A DNA stretch of 64,000 nucleotides from Phascolarctos cinereus (taxonomy: Eukaryota > Chordata > Mammalia > Diprotodontia > Phascolarctidae), in assembly GCF_002099425.1 (NCBI RefSeq), contig NW_018343979.1, forward strand, positions 1,475,501 through 1,539,500, given 5' to 3'. A program made the position numbers and the translations under genes. The notes below the pieces were generated by a model. It searched no databases, was not told where the DNA came from, and saw only the letters and a program-made list of their open reading frames with translations. How positions within the stretch are numbered: the first letter of the stretch is position 1; each line of letters starts with the position of its first letter. Shown in pieces: positions 39,301 through 45,300 of the stretch.

Positions 39301-42300
39301 AGTGTTTTCACGATTTTCAAACTGATAAAAACAAAAGGAATGGAAAAGTTAAAACATTAAGAAACATGAGAAATAAAGAACATAAGAAAAGGTTAAGATT
39401 AGAAAATCAATGAATACAGTGAAATGAAAAGATTTCTACACATAATTTAAAGTACTGGGGGTTTTTTTTCCAGCACTGGTGGTGGACAGAGACTTGCTTT
39501 ATTTTTTGTTGTGTTGTTGTTGTTGTTTTAAACAGTGTAGGGAAATCTCAAAGTGGAAAATCGCTCTAGCAAGGCAGACCAAGAAGTCTCATCACTTTGG
39601 TTTTAGAGTTGCCAGGGTACTGACAGGTTAAGTGATTTGTCCTGGGGTGGGGGACCCGTGGCCTTGAGACCACATATGGCCCTCCAGGTCCTCAAGTGCA
39701 GCCTTTTGACTGTGAAGCTGTACTTGAGGACCTAGAGGGCCATATGTGGCCTTCAGGGCACAAGTCCCCCACCCCTGGACTAGTCCATAGTCACACAACT
39801 AGTATGAGACTAATGCAGAATTTGAAACCATGTCTTCCCAACTTCAAGACTAGCCCTCTAACCACTGCACTACATGGTTTTTCATCATATGAGATATGCA
39901 TAAGAAAAGGCCAATTCCAATGGTACATGTTCTGTCTAGGGCACTTCTCATGAAGGGCTGAGCCTGTGCCCTGGCTACTTGGGCAAGACATATAATTGAG
40001 AACCAAAGAGACCTTAAACATTATAGACATATTAGTCTGAATTAGTGAGATTTTAACTGTAATTTTTTTCTGATAATTCATTTTCTAAAATAAAGGAAAC
40101 ATTAATATTGTTTATTATTAGAAATTGACAACTGAAAAATAGATTCACACAATATTTTCATGTCATCTATGCGATTTGGTGCAAGTCATTTAATTTCTCT
40201 GCAATTCAAATGACATCAAAAGTCTTCATACCCCACTCTCTGACCCTTCAGCTCTGGGAGCAAGAAGATAGAAACCTTCCTTTCCTTTCTTTGCTTAGAA
40301 AAGCACAGAGTAAGGCCTGTGACTTCCCATTTGCCACAGGCACTAATATTTTCCTAGTACCCCAGGTTTAACATGATGTTATCTTTAACTTCTCCCTCTT
40401 CTTTGTCCCTCATATTCAATCATCAATTATTGCAGATTTTTGCTTCATAGTGCATCTTCAATTCATCATTTAGGTTAGCATAATGTTTAAAAAAGAAGTG
40501 GACTGGGTGTCAGAAGACCTGCATTTCATTTTCTTTAGTTACAAGGCAAGGGAATTGGATTAAAGCCAATTCTAGCTCTAAATTCTGGATTCAATACATT
40601 CTGATTTTCTATGAACACTGCCACCCTGGCCCAAAATCTTCTCTCTTAAAGTCTCTCCATTTTTTCTTTCCACCTTCCAGTGCTTTCTGTATTTTGCTGC
40701 TAGATTAATCCTTCTAAACATGGAGACCTTTAACTCTGGAAGGATCTCTTGTGATTCTAAAGTCCACTTTCTTTAACCTGACATTCAAAAGTCCTACCAT
40801 AAACTGACCCCATTTGATACATTCAGCATGGATCATTTGCTTCAGAATCCCTAGTTCCATATCTGGTCCAAACCCTTTAGATTTTCATGATTTTGCAATA
40901 ATTTAAAGTACCTTTATTCATTCGGTAAGAAATGTTTAATGAGCACCTAATTTGTACGTGAATCTGTACTGGGCACTATGCAGAAGCAGGTAAAATAAGA
41001 TATGCATAATTAACTACAATACAAGGGAGAAGGTGAACATGAAAAAAAAAGAGTGGTAAACTGCTATAAGAATTTCAGGGGATATGGAAATCAGTAAGGG
41101 CTTAATGGAGGTGGAATATGACCTGGGCCTTGAGCAGGAACAGAACAAGTGGAGCTCACTTTAGTAAAGGGAGAGGTATAGAAAGTCAAACAATTCACTT
41201 TAGCAAGACTTTTACCATACAAAGTCCCAAGTGTTCTGCCTGTAATCCAGTCCAATACAAGAGAAAATGTTACCACCTACCTTTAAATCTAAAATGCATG
41301 GTAAACCATACTAAAATGTTAGTTTTAAATAAAATAGTTCAATTGAACCATTTTAGAACTTATGGATAAGTAACAAATGAGTTGCAATATATAAGATGCT
41401 TTCTTTAGTTGCATTTTTAAAAATCTAAAATAAATTTCAGTTTTTTACAAAGAAAAAAGTCTTAGATCTGGAAGGAAATTTCCCAATTCCACATCATTTC
41501 CAACAACTCCATTACTTTACAGGTGAGGCAACTGAGGCCAACTGAAATCAAATCATTTGCCAAAGATCACACAGCAAATGGCAAAATCAGCATTAAAATA
41601 AAGGTCCCCTAATTCCAAACCCCATACTCTCCCACTGTACCACAGTATTTTTCCCTGGGTCTTCATATCTCTCTTACCATCTATATGATTTCGCTCATGC
41701 TGTTCTCCATATTTGGAAGCTCCTTTCCCCTCTACCACCATTTTGTCAAAAGAGGTCTTACAGATTGAGCTATAAGCTTGACTCAAGTTCTCCCGAAACT
41801 TTTCAAAACCTCAGCCTACAAAGAACTGCTCCAAACATTAATTCCTATTGTACTTGAGTTCCTATAAAACAACCCAGAACTTAATAATATGGATTGGGTT
41901 ATCTATTCTCTGGGTACTTGAAGCAGCTAGATGTTTATTTCAGCATCTCAAAGGCAAAAATTAAAATAAAAAAAATCTACTTCCCTTGGTTCTTCAAAAT
42001 ACCTAGAATAGGTATTGCAGGTGCTTAAAAATCCTTAACAACTGCTTGCCTATCTGATCATGATATTTAGTTTTCTAATTTCTCAAAAGCCTGATAAATA
42101 TTCATTATATATGAAGAATTATAAAAATGCTTGGATAAATCTACAAAACAGAAAGGTTTAAAAGTTCAAGAAAAAAAGATTAAATAAGTAGTACATAGAA
42201 AAAAGTAGACAGACCATAAGAAATGAATTATGTACAAGTATCAGAAAAATGTATATGGGTAAAGACATGTCATAATGAGTAGAACACAGGATTAGGATTT

Positions 42301-45300
42301 AAGATTAACTAATTAAGATTAACTACTTGAGTGAGCTTGAGCAAGTCACTTAATTGTTCTGGGCCTCAGTTTCTTCATTTGTAAAAAGAAGTTAACAAAA
42401 TGATTAAATTACCTTTAAACTGAAAAATGCTATTCCAAGATCAATGTGGATTATTCTGATTCAGAAATCTAAGCCTTATTCTTAGAGGAAAAACAAAGAA
42501 ATTACAAGGCATTGTTTTAATATTATAAAAATAAATATTCTAACACACTAATTCTTATTTTAAAAAAAATACTTTTCTGTCAAGAGAATTTAACTTCCAG
42601 GACATAATTCCATAAGTAATATAACTAACATATTCATGAGCTAAGACCTATGGCTTTTAAATGCCTATACTGGAAGTGGGAGAATGGCAAGCAACTCACA
42701 GATGAGATTTGGAAGATATCTAAAATCAATTCCATATCAATCCCAACTTCTTCATTTTACAGATGAGGCAATTAAGGCCTAATGAAGTCAAGTCACTTTC
42801 CCAAAGTCACACATCAACTGGAAAAGCCAGGATTAAAATGTAGGTACCTTAATTCTAAAGCCAACGCTTTTTCACTGTACCAGTCTCCTCTGTTTTTGAA
42901 GACACCTATATAGACAGCCCATATGTTTCTTCCAGGACCCTATATCAATAATAACCACCTTTATTCTGAAAGTTTGTTATTTTTAACTTATATCCACCCT
43001 TCTATAATACAAATATCTTTTTTGTTTTCATTCTTGTTGAAGTCACTCTTCACTGGAATCTTCTTAAACTGAACACATTAATCAAGTTGTACAGCTCAAA
43101 ATGTGTGAGGGAGCATGGAAATTATTATGTTAGAAAACTGTGTTAAAGCTGTGACGGCCCTTTTGAAAACGCCATCGGTGAATCGTAGACTATTTTAGTT
43201 ATATAATGTTATAATATCTTGTAACAAGTACTCTGATTCAAAGCTGTATGTGGAAAGTCTTTAAGATTCTTTTCAGCTCTAGATCTAATTACACTCATTT
43301 ATATGTACTACACTGTTTATTATACATCCAATTGAGTTTGTAGATTATTTTCTCATTTTTAAAACAATACTATGACCCTAACTCACCTTAACCTATGTTC
43401 CTTCCAGGCCTCCCATACTTCTATATACTTCATTTTCTATAGTATTTTTTTTCCACAAGTATAACATGCAATTACCCAATCATATTTACTTTTTTCAAAC
43501 TATTTACCCAAAATGGTAAATTGCAATGTTTCCAAAGAATATTAAATGCATTTTGTCATAACCTTTTTCAAAGCATTCTTAGAACTTTAGTGAACAATTG
43601 GTCACTTATATGGAATACTGCCGGAATACTACTCTAATGGGTCTGCCAGTGAAAAGCCCCATGTGAAAATGAGGCCTAGTGAACAATTATAGCCCATTCT
43701 CTTGCTTTTTGGTGCACTATTCATAATGGTCAACCTTCTTTATGCTTGCTTAGAAAAATATTACTAAGAACTAGTGACATATCCACAGGCGGTATTTACT
43801 AACTGATGAAGTGAACCCAATTTTTTTTTCTATTACTTTCCTTCTAAGATTTTACCTAAGTTACTTATCACGGAAATATTTTCTAAAATGTTATGGTTCT
43901 GAAAATTTTTATATGTACATGAATTTATAGAATAGATAAGTACAGAATGATGTATTAAACAATAATCTGAATAGCAAATTTAGTACTAAATTCACATTTT
44001 CAATCTAAGAAAAGGGAACTATTTTACTATAACACTATATCTTTTCTAAGCATAAGATAGGAAGGTTATCACTTTTAAAGATATTAGATGTGCAAAACAA
44101 TGTTTCTCACAGTTGTTTATGTAGAAAACATGTAAATAGCAAAGAGGTTGCATGGTATGGTAGATGCCAGCTATGGAGTTAGGTGGCAAAGAGGAAAGAC
44201 AGGATGAATCTGGATGTCCTGAGTCCAACTACTGCCAATTATATACACCTAGTGTCTGTGTGACACAAGTCCCTTTCATTGCCCCAGGCAACCGACTAAT
44301 TCTATTACTTGCAGAACGAAATTCCTCTACCAATGAAATCACAGGTAAGGACCCCTCCCCCAAAAAAATCATTAGCACAGAACCACTAGAAGATACTGAT
44401 GGTTAAAGGCATGTAAAATTTTCATACTGTACATCAGAGATGCCAAACATGCCACCTGCAATACCCTTGAGCGCTGCCTAAATCAGATAAATCTGTAATT
44501 GGGAAATATTTAATAAATTAAATAAAAATGCAAGAAAACATAAATCTAAAAAACTAAAACTAAATTTTTTAACTAAATCAATATTTTATCATTGTAGGCT
44601 CCATTACAGGGTGTCAGAGACCCCTCCTCTCATCCAAAGTCTTTAGGCTACACTCTGAGAAGGCAGTAGATAGAGCTCTGGGTCTGAAATCAGAAGACCT
44701 CAGCTCAAATCCATCCTCAGCAACTTACTAGACTGTGACCCCAGGCACAATTTCCTCAAATGTAAAATGAGGATAATAAAAACATCTACCTTGAAGGCTT
44801 GTTGTGAAGATCAAATGAGATAATACCTTAAAAAGCACTTAGCACAGTACCTAATACAGAGTAGATACTATACAAATACTTATTCCCTTCCCCTACATAG
44901 ATAGAGGAAAGTACCCTTCTGAATTCCAGAACCTTTAAATTTACTTGCAAGTTTGAGTTACCTTTTTAGTGCTGAATCTGACAGCCATTTAATATTGAAA
45001 TAATGCAGTTACTTAACGAACTATGCCCTTTTATCACCTCAGAAAAAAAAAAGACCTGCCATATTATTACAGGGGAGCCTGACTAGTACAGCTAAAGTGC
45101 TGAACTAAAAACCAGGAAGACCTAAGTTCAAAGCCCACCTCTGAAACTGATTAGCTGTATGATTCAGGAAAAAGTCAATGACTTCACCTCTCTAACCTTC
45201 AGTATCTCATAGAGTGATGGTGAGGATAAAATTAGAGAAATGAATGTAAAGCTGTAAAGTGAAATGTCTACTCTTATTACAAGTTTAACTAATCTGCTAG

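Noticed and set aside
43140-43200. Short CpG-containing stretch that looked unusual in AT-rich DNA
   Set aside because: Only about 50 bp, with no match to a promoter, RNA gene or repeat that I know.
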